Below are positions 47,603 through 56,536 of a stretch of 64,000 nt of DNA, piece by piece. Source of the stretch: Propionibacteriaceae bacterium AM104-82. GTDB lineage: Bacteria > Actinomycetota > Actinomycetes > Propionibacteriales > Propionibacteriaceae. Location: positions 1-64,000 of the forward strand of contig JAQDQK010000003.1 in assembly GCA_027658995.1 (NCBI GenBank), read 5' to 3'. Made by a program: the position numbers and the translations under genes. The notes beneath the pieces were generated by a model. That model worked only from the letters and a program-made list of their open reading frames with translations. It searched no databases and was not told where the DNA came from. The stretch's first letter is position 1. Each line of letters opens with the position of its first letter.

Positions 47603-48669
47603 TGGCCCCTAACTTCCGCACCGTCCTGCGCGGCTACGAGCCCGCACAGGTTGACGCCGAGCTCAGCACGCTGCAGCAGGCGCTGGACGCCGCCCGCGCA
47701 GAGCTGGGCGAGCTGACGGTCCAGTTGAAGGAGTCGCGCCAGTCGCTGACCCAGTCCGAGGCCCGCCTCGGCGAGGCCAACGCCCGCGCTGAGGAGGCCG
47801 TCCGCGCCAAGACCATGGCGTCGCGTCCGACCTTCGAGGACCTGGGGGAGCGGATCGGCCAGATGCTCAGCCTCGCGGAGGAGGAGGCCGCCGACCTGAA
47901 GCGCTCGGCCCAGGATGAGGCCGCCCGGCTGCTCGACGACACCACCCGCAGGGCGGAGGCGGTGGTCACCGAGGCCGACAGGTACGCCATCGACACCCGC
48001 AGCTCCGCCGATGCCGACGCAGAGGCGAGGCTGGCAGGCGCGCAGCGCCGAGCCGACGAGCTGATCGACCACGCCGACCGCGAGGCCGCCGCCCGCCGCG
48101 AGGAGGCCGAGGCGGTCTACGAGTCGCAGCAGGCAAGGGCCGCGCAGGCCGCCGCCGACTTCGAGCGGACCCTCGCCGAGCGTCGCGACGCCGCGGCCGC
48201 CGACTTCGCCGTCGCGATGGGCCAGCGCGAGGACCAGTTGAAGGCAGCCGAGGAGAACCTGCGCGCCGCCGAGAACGAGGCGCAGCGCGTCATCTCCGAC
48301 GCGAGCAGCCAGGCCGAGGGACTCAAGTCGAAGGCGCAGCGCGAGGCAGACGAACTGGTCGGCGACGCCCGCACCAAGGCCGAGCGGGTGCGCCGCGACT
48401 CCGAGCGCGAACTCGCCGCCGTCTCGCAGCGCCGCGACTCGATCACGGCCCAGCTCTCCAACGTGCGCCAGATGCTCGCCACCCTCGGCGGCGGCGCCGC
48501 CCTTGTCGGGGCGGTCGACGCCGTGCCTGCCGCCGCGGACGAGCCGGTCGTCGCCGACGAGGACCTCGACACCCCCGACGACGTCGAGGCCGCCTCGGCC
48601 GAACTCGTCGAGGACGAGGACCTCGCCGTCGAGGACGTGGAGCCCGAGGGCACCGAGGAAGAGGCCTGA
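47599..48669 (+). CDS. DivIVA-like coiled-coil protein
   Basis: 356 residues. The N-terminal about 20 residues, FRTVLRGYEPAQVDAELSTLQQAL, match the DivIVA membrane-binding motif (F.xxxGYxxxQVDxxL). A long coiled coil follows with ADEL and RREEAEAVYE repeats, and an acidic tail ends the protein (EDEDLAVEDVEPEGTEEEA). DivIVA proteins mark curved membranes and recruit division or wall enzymes. The start overlaps the preceding coiled-coil gene (ATGATG gives two possible ATGs). Confidence 0.85.
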   Translation: MMAPNFRTVLRGYEPAQVDAELSTLQQALDAARAELGELTVQLKESRQSLTQSEARLGEANARAEEAVRAKTMASRPTFEDLGERIGQMLSLAEEEAADLKRSAQDEAARLLDDTTRRAEAVVTEADRYAIDTRSSADADAEARLAGAQRRADELIDHADREAAARREEAEAVYESQQARAAQAAADFERTLAERRDAAAADFAVAMGQREDQLKAAEENLRAAENEAQRVISDASSQAEGLKSKAQREADELVGDARTKAERVRRDSERELAAVSQRRDSITAQLSNVRQMLATLGGGAALVGAVDAVPAAADEPVVADEDLDTPDDVEAASAELVEDEDLAVEDVEPEGTEEEA

Positions 48670-48674
48670 GCGGC

Positions 48675-49331
48675 CTACTCCTCGAGCGTCGCGTGCTCGG
48701 CGGTCGCCACGGCGATCAGCGCCTCCTGCTCGTAGCCGACGGCGATCACGCTTGACCCGTCGCCCTCCACGGGGGCGACCAGCGCGTCGAGCAGCCAGTC
48801 GACGCCCACTTCCGGGGCGGTGAACAGAAGTCGCGTGTCGCGGGCGGCAACGGGCGGCAGCGGCTCGCCGTCGAGCACATCCTCCTGCGCCCACACCGAC
48901 GAGTCGTGCACGTCGGGTTGGGCGAACACCTCCACGTAGTCGACGGCGTCGACCGGCGCAACATCGAAGCCGCGGCCGAGCGGATGCAGCGAACAGGCGA
49001 CGCTCAGTGCGGCCCTCCGGTCGTCGCCGGGGCCGACCACGATCAGGTCGGCGCCGGTGTCGGTGGTGTTGACGGGGCAACCGCGCTGCCAGGCCGCCGC
49101 GATCCACACCAGCGACACCCAGTGACCCGGATGGGTCCCTGCCAGCGCCACGTCGATGGGCTCCCCGTCGTCGTGGCCGAGGTCGGCGATCAGGTTGGCG
49201 GTCTTGTCGACCCAGTTCGCAAACGTGGTGGCGCTCAACTCGGTGCGGGTGTCGGCCGCGCCGTCGTAGTGGGTGATCAGGGGGCGTGCGCCGGAGGCGG
49301 CGACGCGGCGTCGCAGGGCGGGGGTAAGCAT
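48675..49331 (-). CDS. TIGR03089 family protein
   Basis: 218 residues from the ATG at 49331, which follows TACGAT by 6 nt. It resembles the N-terminal part of adenylate-forming enzymes (TTFANWVDKTANLIADLG, DVALAGTHPGHWVSLVWIAAAWQRGC) but lacks the AMP-binding P-loop and the C-terminal catalytic domain. That is the definition of this actinomycete-specific family. Function unknown. It is divergent from manC, a neighbour it often has. Confidence 0.85.
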   Translation of the reverse strand: MLTPALRRRVAASGARPLITHYDGAADTRTELSATTFANWVDKTANLIADLGHDDGEPIDVALAGTHPGHWVSLVWIAAAWQRGCPVNTTDTGADLIVVGPGDDRRAALSVACSLHPLGRGFDVAPVDAVDYVEVFAQPDVHDSSVWAQEDVLDGEPLPPVAARDTRLLFTAPEVGVDWLLDALVAPVEGDGSSVIAVGYEQEALIAVATAEHATLEE

Positions 49332-49337
49332 CCATCG

Positions 49338-49343
49338 ATCGTA
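49338..49343 (-). promoter_or_regulatory. Leaderless -10 box of the TIGR03089 gene
   Basis: TACGAT (reverse strand) lies 6 nt before the ATG at 49331 and argues against longer upstream starts. Confidence 0.4.
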
Positions 49344-49349
49344 ACCGGG

Positions 49350-49355
49350 TAGCCT
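49350..49355 (+). promoter_or_regulatory. Leaderless -10 box of manC
   Basis: TAGCCT lies 6 nt before the ATG at 49362. Confidence 0.45.
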
Positions 49356-49361
49356 CGGCGC

Positions 49362-50441
49362 ATGCATTACGTCGTGATCATGGCGGGCGGTTCAGGCACC
49401 AGGCTGTGGCCGCTGTCCAGGCAGGGCAGGCCGAAGCAACTGCTGGAGATCTTCGAGGGCCGCTCGCTGCTGCGGATGGCCTACGAGCGGCTGATCGGCG
49501 TCGTGCCTGCCGAAAACATCCTGGTGTGCACCGGCCGCGCCTATGCCGACGACGTCGCGCGGCAGTTGCCGGAACTCGGCCACGACAACATCCTCGGCGA
49601 GCCGGAGGGCCGCGACTCCCTCAACGCCGTCGCCTGGTCCGCGGCCGAGATCGCCCGCCGCGACCCGGACGCCGTGGTGGCGATGGTGACAGCCGACCAG
49701 GTGATCACGCCCGTCGACGAGTTCCAGCGCGCGCTGCGGACGGCCTTCGAGGTCGCCGAGAGCGTGCCTGGCGCCCTTGTCACGCTCGGCGTGGTGCCGA
49801 CCTCCCCGCACGTCGGCTACGGCTATCTGCACCGCGCCGAGGAGATCGAAGGATTCCCCGGCGTGCACCGCGTCGCCGAGTTCAAGGAGAAGCCGACCCT
49901 CGAGGTCGCGGAGCAGTACCTGGCGAGCGGCCGCTACTGGTGGAACGCGGGCATGTTCGTGTGGCGGGCCGGGACGCTGCTGAACCAACTCGACCAACTG
50001 CTGCCCGAGACCGCGGCCACCGTCCGCGAGATCGCGGCGCACCCCGAGCGGCTCGACGAACTGTTCCCGACGCTGCGCAGGATCTCGGTGGACTACGCCG
50101 TGATGGAGCCGGCATCCGTCGGCGCGACCGACGCGCAGGTGATCAGCGTGCCGCTGGCGGTCGACTGGAAGGACGTCGGGGGATTCCTCTCACTCGCGGA
50201 ACTGTTCGGCACCGACGAGCACGGCAACGCCGTCGACGGTCGCCACGTCAGCATCGACTCCTCCGGATGCGTGATCGTCAACTCGATGGGGCCCGACCAC
50301 CTGGTCGCGACCATGGGGCTGAGCGACTGCCTCGTCGTGGCGACCCCGTCGGCGACCCTGGTGGCGCGACTCGCCGACGCGGAAAGGGTCAAGGAACTGG
50401 TGACGCTCGTGCGAACCCATGTTGGGGCAGAATTCGCATAA
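49362..50441 (+). CDS. manC: Mannose-1-phosphate guanylyltransferase
   Basis: 359 residues. It makes GDP-mannose from mannose 1-phosphate and GTP. The nucleotidyltransferase signature MAGGSGTRLWPLSRQGRPKQLL is at residues 5-26. The sugar-binding segments VHRVAEFKEKPTLEVAEQYL and YWWNAGMFVWRAGTLL, and SVDYAVMEPA, follow. It lacks the C-terminal isomerase domain of bifunctional enzymes, consistent with a separate PMI-like gene at 58.4 kb. With manB at 56.8 kb it forms the GDP-mannose pathway. Confidence 0.94.
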   Translation: MHYVVIMAGGSGTRLWPLSRQGRPKQLLEIFEGRSLLRMAYERLIGVVPAENILVCTGRAYADDVARQLPELGHDNILGEPEGRDSLNAVAWSAAEIARRDPDAVVAMVTADQVITPVDEFQRALRTAFEVAESVPGALVTLGVVPTSPHVGYGYLHRAEEIEGFPGVHRVAEFKEKPTLEVAEQYLASGRYWWNAGMFVWRAGTLLNQLDQLLPETAATVREIAAHPERLDELFPTLRRISVDYAVMEPASVGATDAQVISVPLAVDWKDVGGFLSLAELFGTDEHGNAVDGRHVSIDSSGCVIVNSMGPDHLVATMGLSDCLVVATPSATLVARLADAERVKELVTLVRTHVGAEFA

Positions 50442-50463
50442 ACCGGAACCCGAGAGGAATCAC

Positions 50464-51102
50464 ATGGGTGGCCTAACCGACCGCGCCAGGAGCACGGCGA
50501 GCGCCGTGCTTGTCGGCGTCCTGCTCGTTGCGGGCACCGTCGAGATCGTCGCCTCGGTGATCCACCTCGGGGACGCGGGCGCCGCGGCACTTGCCGCGCA
50601 TGGTGCGCCCTCCTCGCTGCTGCCGTTCACGCTGGCGGCGGTCGCGGCCGCCTTCTGCGGGCGGCGCGCCCGGATCCTGGCGTTCTTCGGCTCCGCGGCG
50701 GCCCTGATCGCGCGCGTCGTGATGATGTCGCTGCTCGTCGTGCCCGGCTGGAACCTCGGCCTCGGCGACGCGCTCGGCATGACCGCGGGCCTGCTGACCG
50801 GCATCGCGGCGCTCGGCTGGACCCTCTTCCTGGTGGTCGGTCACCGCGACCTCGCCGACTCCGACGAGGGCGCCGCACCTCCCGCGATCACGCAGCCGAG
50901 GTGGAGCGGCCCCGCGGTCGACCCCGTCACCCCGAACTCGGCAGCCGACCGGCCCGCCGAGTCGCCCTCGACCCCGGTCGCCCGGCCGCAGCACGCGCAG
51001 ACCGACTCCCGTGCAGGCAGTTGGGCCACCGCGTCGACGCCGTGGCCGCGTGCAGTCGAGGACGACCCGAATGGAACTTTGATCAGGCCCCCGCGTCGTT
51101 AG
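50464..51102 (+). CDS. Membrane protein of unknown function
   Basis: 212 residues with about four transmembrane helices in the first 135 (ASAVLVGVLLVAGTVEIVASVI is the first), then a hydrophilic Pro/Ser-rich tail. AGAGGAA lies just upstream of the ATG. No domain is recognised. It follows manC by 22 bp and precedes the WhiB gene. Confidence 0.65.
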   Translation: MGGLTDRARSTASAVLVGVLLVAGTVEIVASVIHLGDAGAAALAAHGAPSSLLPFTLAAVAAAFCGRRARILAFFGSAAALIARVVMMSLLVVPGWNLGLGDALGMTAGLLTGIAALGWTLFLVVGHRDLADSDEGAAPPAITQPRWSGPAVDPVTPNSAADRPAESPSTPVARPQHAQTDSRAGSWATASTPWPRAVEDDPNGTLIRPPRR

Positions 51103-51134
51103 CAGCAGAAAGCCCACGGGTTTCCCGTTTCCAC

Positions 51135-51163
51135 TTGACCGATCAAAATCACTCGTGTGTAAT
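51135..51163 (+). promoter_or_regulatory. Canonical promoter of the WhiB gene
   Basis: TTGACC (51135-51140) and TGTAAT (51158-51163) with a 17-bp spacer, followed by a short leader and AAGGAGG 4 nt before the ATG. Unlike most genes here it is not leaderless. Confidence 0.7.
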
Positions 51164-51184
51164 TCAGGCCAGGAAGGAGGGCCC

Positions 51185-51439
51185 ATGGACGACGAACTGT
51201 TTGCGTTGCTTGATGATTCGCAATACGCCTGGCAGGCGGATGCTCTGTGCGCCCAGACCGACCCCGAGGCCTTCTTCCCTGAGAAGGGCGGATCGACCCG
51301 CGACGCCAAGCGCGTCTGTCAGAGCTGCACCGTGCGCACCGAGTGCCTTGAGTACGCGCTTGCCCACGACGAGCGGTTCGGCATCTGGGGCGGCCTGTCC
51401 GAGCGCGAGCGACGCAAGCTGAAGCGCGCGGCAGGCTGA
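51185..51439 (+). CDS. whiB2: WhiB-family iron-sulfur transcriptional regulator
   Basis: 84 residues. Four cysteines in the WhiB pattern (ALCAQTDPEAFFPE ... VCQSCTVRTECLEYAL) bind a 4Fe-4S cluster; GIWGG and the basic SERERRKLKRAAG tail contact sigma factor and DNA. Its place beside the GT2/DUF5719/DUF3499/manB block is the usual context of the WhiB2 (WhmD) subgroup, which controls septation in actinomycetes. Subgroup is inferred from context and sequence. Confidence 0.92.
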   Translation: MDDELFALLDDSQYAWQADALCAQTDPEAFFPEKGGSTRDAKRVCQSCTVRTECLEYALAHDERFGIWGGLSERERRKLKRAAG

Positions 51440-51484
51440 GCCGCTGGTAGCCTCGGTGCTCATCCATCGGCAGCGGGAGGACTC

Positions 51485-54460
51485 GTGACGGACGAACCGC
51501 AGCGCGGTCAAGAGGTCGACGACCTCTGGGCCTGGATCGACCAGGACGACCCCGCGCCCGACGTGCCGGAGGTCGCACCCGACGCAGTCACGGCCGTGAT
51601 GGTCGTCCACGACGCCGCCGAATGGCTGCCACGCCAACTGCTCTCCCTCGCGCGGCTCGAGCCGCGCCCCGGCCTCATCATCGCCGTCGACACCGGCTCC
51701 GAGGACGGCTCCGGGGAACTCCTCGCAAGCGCCCGCGACGAGGGCGTCATCCACGAGGTCATCACGCTCGGTCGCGACGTCGGCTTCGCGGACGCGATAG
51801 CGGCCGCGCTCGAGGGCCGCGAGCCGGAATGGATCTGGCTGCTGCACGACGACTCGTCCCCGCACCGCGACGCGCTCGCAAGGCTGCTCGACGGCGCCCG
51901 GCACTGCGACGTGGTCGTCCCGAAACTGCTCGAGCCGAAGCGCCGCAACTATCCCGAGACCATCTCCGAGGTCGGTCAGGCCATCACCGCGGGCGGCCTG
52001 CGCGTGGACCTCGTCGAAGAGGGCGACATCGACCAGCACCAGAGCGAGTCGCGCGACGTGCTCGGCGCCTCGACGGCCGGCCTGCTGGTGCGCGGCGACA
52101 CCTGGCGCGAGATCGGCGGACTCGCCCCCGAGGTGGGGCGGCACCGCGACGGCGTCGACCTCGGCTGGCGCGCCAACGCCGTCGGCTACCGGGTGCTCAC
52201 CTGGCCCGAGGCGGCCCTGAACCACCTGCGCGCTGGTCGCACCGGGCAACGACCCGGCGACGAACACCCACACCTGGCGGACCGGCTCGCGGCGCTGCGC
52301 ATCGCGGGCTCGCGGGGAGCCTCCGGTATCGGCCTCGGGGCCGCGTCGCTGCTGCGCTCGCTCGGCTTCCTGCTGGCGAAGTCGCCCGGCCACGCGTCGG
52401 CCGAACTGGCCGCCTGGTCCCGCTACCGTCGCACCCCCGACCAGACGAAGGCCCTCGCGGCGCGGCTGCCCGAGGAAGACCTGACGCCCGAGGACCTGCT
52501 GCCCGACCGGTTCTGGCCGATCCGCCACGCCGTCGACCGCTTCGGCTCCGGCCTGAGCGACAGGTACCGCAGCCTCACTGACACCACGTCGGACACCTCG
52601 ATCGACGAACTGACAAGCGACGACTACGCAGGCCCCGCGCGCCGCCGTCGGCTGCTGTCCCCGGCGACGCTGCTGATCCTGGTGCTGCTCGTCGCGGCGG
52701 GCGCCGCGGCCCGCACGCTGCTGGGCGGCGGCCCCGTCTCCGGAGGCGGGCTGCTCGCGGCACCCGCGTCGCTCGGCGCCGCCTGGGAGGCCTACCTGAA
52801 CGGGCAGGCCCCGTGGCTCGGGCTCGCGGCGGTCTCCTCGCTCGCAGGGCTTGGCAGCCCCGGCTGGTTCGCCTTCCTCGCCATCGTTCTCACCCCGCTG
52901 CTCGCGGCCCTCTCCGCCCTCGCGCTGCTGCGCAGGCTCGGCGTCGAGGCCCCGCTCGCCTGCGCCGCGAGCGCCGCCTGGGCCGGCGGCACCGTGCTTC
53001 TCGGCCTCGTCACCGCAGGCGACGTCACGGGCATGGTGCTCGCCGTCACCGGACCGCTGCTGGCCCGCGCCATCCACGCCATGGTCGTCAACGAGGCGGC
53101 GGGAGCCGAGCGGCTCCGCGCTCCCGCGGGCGTCGCCTTCTGGCTGCTGGTGGTCGCAAGCGTGTGGCCCGCCGCGCTGCCCATCCTGACGATCGCGGGG
53201 GTGGTGTGGGCGGTGCGCAACCGCTCCCGGATCACCGAGACCGCCGTCGCGCTGCTGCCCGCCTGGATCTACTTCATCCCGTGGCTGCCCAGCCTGGTGC
53301 GCCACCCCGGGAGGCTGCTGACGGGTGTCGACCCGCTCGCCTGGCCCGACTATCCGCCCGCGTCCTACGCGATGGTGGTCGGCCGGATCCTGCCCTCCGG
53401 CCTCCCGCTGTGGACCAACCTCGCGTTCTTCGGCGTGCTGGCCCTCGTCGCCGTCGTCTCGATGGCGGGCCTTCGGCGCACCGCCTGGCTCTGGTCCGTT
53501 GTCGCGCTCGCCACCCCGCTGCTGATCGGAACGCTGCTGTCGCGGCTCACCGTCGGCGTCGAGGGCGGCGTCGCCCGGCCGCTGCTGTCGCCCTGGGCGC
53601 TGCTCGTCCTCGCAGCGCTGATCGCGCCCGCCGTGCTGGAGAAGGCCCAACCCGCCGCGCTGCTGCGCTCCCGGCTGGCCGCGCTCGCCGTCGCGGGCGC
53701 GCTGGCCATCGGGACGTGGGCCGTCGTCGCCTTCAACGGCCCCGTGCGCTCCATCAGCACCGTGCTGCCCGGCTACGTCCGCGACGTGATCTCCTCGGGG
53801 CGTGACTCCCGCGCCCTCGCGGTGCAGATGGACGCCGACGACCGCGTCACCTGGAACGTCATCGACGCCCGGCAACCGCAGTGGGGGGTCGGCGAGCGCA
53901 ACCCGGTCGGCTCATTCGACCGGCAGTTCAACTCGCTGGCCTACTCGATCGCCGCGGGCGACCCGCCGGTCGACCTCGCGGAGCGGTTCCGCCTGATGGG
54001 CGTCTCGCACCTCTACGTCGGCGGCGTCGAGGACCAGCAACGCGCGGCGCTCGACAACCTTGAGGGCATGATCAGCAACCCGGCCGACGACCGCTCCACC
54101 GTGTGGACCGTCGGGGGCCTCGTCTCGCGTGCCTCGATCGAGGGCGACGAACCGTTCATCGTCGACGGCCAGGTGAGCGCAGGCGCCGCGGACCGCACGC
54201 TGTTCCTCGCCGAGTCGGCAGGGGCCGACTGGCAGGCGAGCATCGACGGCGTCCGCCTCGACAAGGGCGCCACGGAGCGCCCGCTGATCGCCGACTCGGT
54301 GGTCTCCTTCTCGCCCGTGCCTGCAGAGGGCGGCACCCTGCACCTCGAACCGACCCGGCACTGGTGGCACTTCTGGCTGCAGGCGGCAGTGATGCTCGGC
54401 ATCGCGCTGCTCGCGGCCCCGACCCTCGGCGGCGCCGCCGTCGCCCGAAGGGGGCAGTGA
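51485..54460 (+). CDS. Large membrane glycosyltransferase, GT2 domain plus multi-helix C-terminus
   Basis: 991 residues. Residues about 30-290 form a GT-A domain: VTAVMVVHDAAEWLPRQLLSLARL, WIWLLHDDSSPHRDAL with the metal-binding DD, and LGASTAGLLVRGDTWREIGG. From about residue 385 there are ten or more transmembrane helices and an extracytoplasmic domain (ALAVQMDADDRVTWNVIDARQPQWGVGERNPVG). The architecture is that of actinomycete envelope transferases. GTG start with GGGAGG upstream. Its stop overlaps the next start. Acceptor and sugar unknown; adjacent manC/manB suggest mannose. Confidence 0.88.
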   Translation: MTDEPQRGQEVDDLWAWIDQDDPAPDVPEVAPDAVTAVMVVHDAAEWLPRQLLSLARLEPRPGLIIAVDTGSEDGSGELLASARDEGVIHEVITLGRDVGFADAIAAALEGREPEWIWLLHDDSSPHRDALARLLDGARHCDVVVPKLLEPKRRNYPETISEVGQAITAGGLRVDLVEEGDIDQHQSESRDVLGASTAGLLVRGDTWREIGGLAPEVGRHRDGVDLGWRANAVGYRVLTWPEAALNHLRAGRTGQRPGDEHPHLADRLAALRIAGSRGASGIGLGAASLLRSLGFLLAKSPGHASAELAAWSRYRRTPDQTKALAARLPEEDLTPEDLLPDRFWPIRHAVDRFGSGLSDRYRSLTDTTSDTSIDELTSDDYAGPARRRRLLSPATLLILVLLVAAGAAARTLLGGGPVSGGGLLAAPASLGAAWEAYLNGQAPWLGLAAVSSLAGLGSPGWFAFLAIVLTPLLAALSALALLRRLGVEAPLACAASAAWAGGTVLLGLVTAGDVTGMVLAVTGPLLARAIHAMVVNEAAGAERLRAPAGVAFWLLVVASVWPAALPILTIAGVVWAVRNRSRITETAVALLPAWIYFIPWLPSLVRHPGRLLTGVDPLAWPDYPPASYAMVVGRILPSGLPLWTNLAFFGVLALVAVVSMAGLRRTAWLWSVVALATPLLIGTLLSRLTVGVEGGVARPLLSPWALLVLAALIAPAVLEKAQPAALLRSRLAALAVAGALAIGTWAVVAFNGPVRSISTVLPGYVRDVISSGRDSRALAVQMDADDRVTWNVIDARQPQWGVGERNPVGSFDRQFNSLAYSIAAGDPPVDLAERFRLMGVSHLYVGGVEDQQRAALDNLEGMISNPADDRSTVWTVGGLVSRASIEGDEPFIVDGQVSAGAADRTLFLAESAGADWQASIDGVRLDKGATERPLIADSVVSFSPVPAEGGTLHLEPTRHWWHFWLQAAVMLGIALLAAPTLGGAAVARRGQ

Positions 54461-55695
54461 TGCTGCGCAAGATTGCCTTGTCATTCGCCGCGATCGTCGT
54501 GGCCGTCGGGCTCGCCGTCGGAGCCTCGCTGCTCACCCCGGCGCGCAAGCCCCCCGCCCAGACGGTCGACCTGGTGCGGGCCACCAAGCTGACCTGCGTC
54601 GGTGAGGGCCGCGCGCTCGTGCTCGGGGATGCCGACATCTCCGCCACCCCGCTAGGCGAACCGCTCGTCGCCGGGACCCGCGGGCCCCTCGACGCGACCA
54701 TCGACGCGCCAACCGTCGTGTCGGCCAACTCGCTGATCGTCGGCGGCGTGCTGACGGGCAGCCCCGTCGCCGGGTACACGCCGTGCACCGCGCCGATGCC
54801 CTCGGGCGTCTTCCAGGTCGCCGACCCGGCAAGCACCGAACTGGTGCTCGCCAACCCCGACGCCAACGAGGCCGCCGTCGACCTGACCCTGATGGGGCCG
54901 GACGGAGAGATCACCGCTGTCGGCTCGCGGGGCATCGCCATCGCCCCAGGCGTGACCCGAACCATCGCCTTGTCGGTGCTCGCGCCGCAGGGGCCGGTCG
55001 GCGTCGCCTACAGCACAAGCCAGGGCCGCGTGTCGGTGCTCGCCCGCTCCGTGCAGGGCCGCACCGTGCCGTCGATCTCCGCGCGCCCCGCCGCCGAGCA
55101 GAGCGTCATCTCGGGCATCCCGCCGGGCGCCCAGGGCATCCAGTTGCTGCTCAGTAACCCGTCCGAGGACCGGCTCGACGTGTCGGTGGTCGCGTTCGGG
55201 GCCACGTCGACGTACGAGCCCGCGCCAGCCGCCGACATCACGCTGCCGCCGCTGAGCGTCCTGACGGTCGACCTCGGCACGTCGCTGGCGGGTGAGGCGA
55301 GCGGGCTGCGGATCGACGCGAGCCAGCCCATCGGCGCGACGCTGCTCGTCGGCCAGGCGGGCGCGCAGAATGCGCTGTCGGCGGGTGAGCCCGAACGCTC
55401 GCTCGGCGTGCTGGTCGCAGACGCGTCGACGGTGCAGGTCACCAACCCTGGCGTCGCGCCGGTCACCGCGACCCTGACAGTCGGCGACGCCGAGCAGCAG
55501 GTCAGCGTGCCTGCTGGGACCACCGTCAGCGTGCCTGCGGCAGCCTCGGGGGTCGCGGCCATCACGGTCGCCGCGGACGGCCCGGTGCTCGCCGACGCGA
55601 TCTCGGCCGACGGCAAGGTGGTCTACCCGCTCGCGCCGACCGTCGAGGACGCGACCGTCGCGGGCGTGGTCGTTGCGGACCCGAGCCTTCGCTAG
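54460..55695 (+). CDS. DUF5719 secreted or membrane-anchored protein
   Basis: 411 residues. An N-terminal helix (about 6-24) anchors or exports the protein; the rest is beta-rich repeats with strings such as VLANPDANEAAVDLTLMGPDGEI and LLLSNPSEDRLDVSVVAFG, typical of DUF5719. The family follows the large GT2 gene in many actinomycetes and is thought to work with it outside the membrane; its role is unproven. The ATG overlaps the GT2 stop (TGATG). Confidence 0.83.
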   Translation: MLRKIALSFAAIVVAVGLAVGASLLTPARKPPAQTVDLVRATKLTCVGEGRALVLGDADISATPLGEPLVAGTRGPLDATIDAPTVVSANSLIVGGVLTGSPVAGYTPCTAPMPSGVFQVADPASTELVLANPDANEAAVDLTLMGPDGEITAVGSRGIAIAPGVTRTIALSVLAPQGPVGVAYSTSQGRVSVLARSVQGRTVPSISARPAAEQSVISGIPPGAQGIQLLLSNPSEDRLDVSVVAFGATSTYEPAPAADITLPPLSVLTVDLGTSLAGEASGLRIDASQPIGATLLVGQAGAQNALSAGEPERSLGVLVADASTVQVTNPGVAPVTATLTVGDAEQQVSVPAGTTVSVPAAASGVAAITVAADGPVLADAISADGKVVYPLAPTVEDATVAGVVVADPSLR

Positions 55696-56123
55696 TCGTC
55701 CCAGCCGGGCACGCCGCCCAGTTCCTCGATGCTGCGCCCCGTGAGAGCGCTGAGTTGCTCGACGATCGTCTGGTGCACCAGGTCGCGCAGTTGCGTCCTG
55801 GAGCCTGCCCGGTGCTCGAGGGGGCGCTCGAAGATCACGATCTGGGCCTTGCGTCCCCTACCCGGCTCGAGGGCGGCCGACAGCGGCACCCGGTCGCCCG
55901 ACCATGCGACGTTGAGGTGGGGGACCTCCTCGACGCCGACGATCACGTCGCGCAGCGCGTCGGGGGCGACGGCGGCGATGTCGGCCATCGCGGAGGTCAC
56001 GCAGTCGTTGAAGAATGCGGTCCTGGTGGGCCGCGCGAGGGGTACGGGTCGCTTCGTCAGCGCGTTCGGGGAGGCGAGTGGCCCCCGGATTCCGCGCCCA
56101 TGGCGATCTCGTCTGCGTGGCAT
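55692..56123 (-). CDS. Zincin-like metallopeptidase family protein lacking HExxH
   Basis: 143 residues. The start RRRDRHGRGIRGPLASPNAL and IVIFERPLEHRAGSRTQLRDLVHQTIVEQLSALTG match the actinomycete branch of the PF06262 zincin-like family near DUF3499. Where true members have HExxH this protein has HQTIVEQL, so zinc peptidase activity is doubtful. Its TAG stop overlaps that of the convergent DUF5719 gene in a shared CTAG. TAAAGT lies 6 nt before the ATG. Confidence 0.78.
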   Translation of the reverse strand: MPRRRDRHGRGIRGPLASPNALTKRPVPLARPTRTAFFNDCVTSAMADIAAVAPDALRDVIVGVEEVPHLNVAWSGDRVPLSAALEPGRGRKAQIVIFERPLEHRAGSRTQLRDLVHQTIVEQLSALTGRSIEELGGVPGWDD

Positions 56124-56129
56124 GCCGCC

Positions 56130-56135
56130 ACTTTA
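56130..56135 (-). promoter_or_regulatory. Leaderless -10 box of the zincin-like gene
   Basis: TAAAGT (reverse strand) lies 6 nt before the ATG at 56123. Confidence 0.4.
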
Positions 56136-56148
56136 GTGGCCCGTGAGT

Positions 56149-56154
56149 TAGGTT
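56149..56154 (+). promoter_or_regulatory. Leaderless -10 box of the DUF3499 gene
   Basis: TAGGTT lies 6 nt before the GTG at 56161; divergent from the zincin-like promoter 14 bp away. Confidence 0.45.
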
Positions 56155-56160
56155 GCTTCG

Positions 56161-56523
56161 GTGCGTACCTGTTCCCGTACCGCCTGCACCGCCCCGGCGG
56201 TCGCGACGATGACCTATGTGTACGCCGACTCCACTGCGGTGCTCGGCCCCCTGTCGCTCAGCGCGGAACCGGGCGCCTACGACCTGTGCATCCGCCACGT
56301 CGAGCGCACCAGCGCCCCGAAGGGCTGGGACGTGATCAGGCTGCCGCTCGACGGCGCCGCGCCCCAGCCGAGCGCCCCGTCCGACGACCTGATGGCCCTT
56401 GCCGACGCGGTGCGGGCCATCGGGATGCGCGACGACGACCCGGCGATGCGCCCCGCCCCGCAACTGCACGACCCCGAGCCGACCTCCAGGGGCGGCCACC
56501 TGCGCCTCGTCCCGGTGGACTGA
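56161..56523 (+). CDS. DUF3499 protein
   Basis: 120 residues, soluble. The start RTCSRTACTAPAVATMTYVYADSTAVLGPL and YDLCIRHVERTSAPKGWDVIRL show the Cys/Cys/Cys/His pattern that probably binds one zinc. Function unknown; actinomycete-specific and usually beside the zincin-like gene and manB, as here. Confidence 0.88.
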   Translation: MRTCSRTACTAPAVATMTYVYADSTAVLGPLSLSAEPGAYDLCIRHVERTSAPKGWDVIRLPLDGAAPQPSAPSDDLMALADAVRAIGMRDDDPAMRPAPQLHDPEPTSRGGHLRLVPVD

Positions 56524-56536
56524 GGCCAGCCACGCC

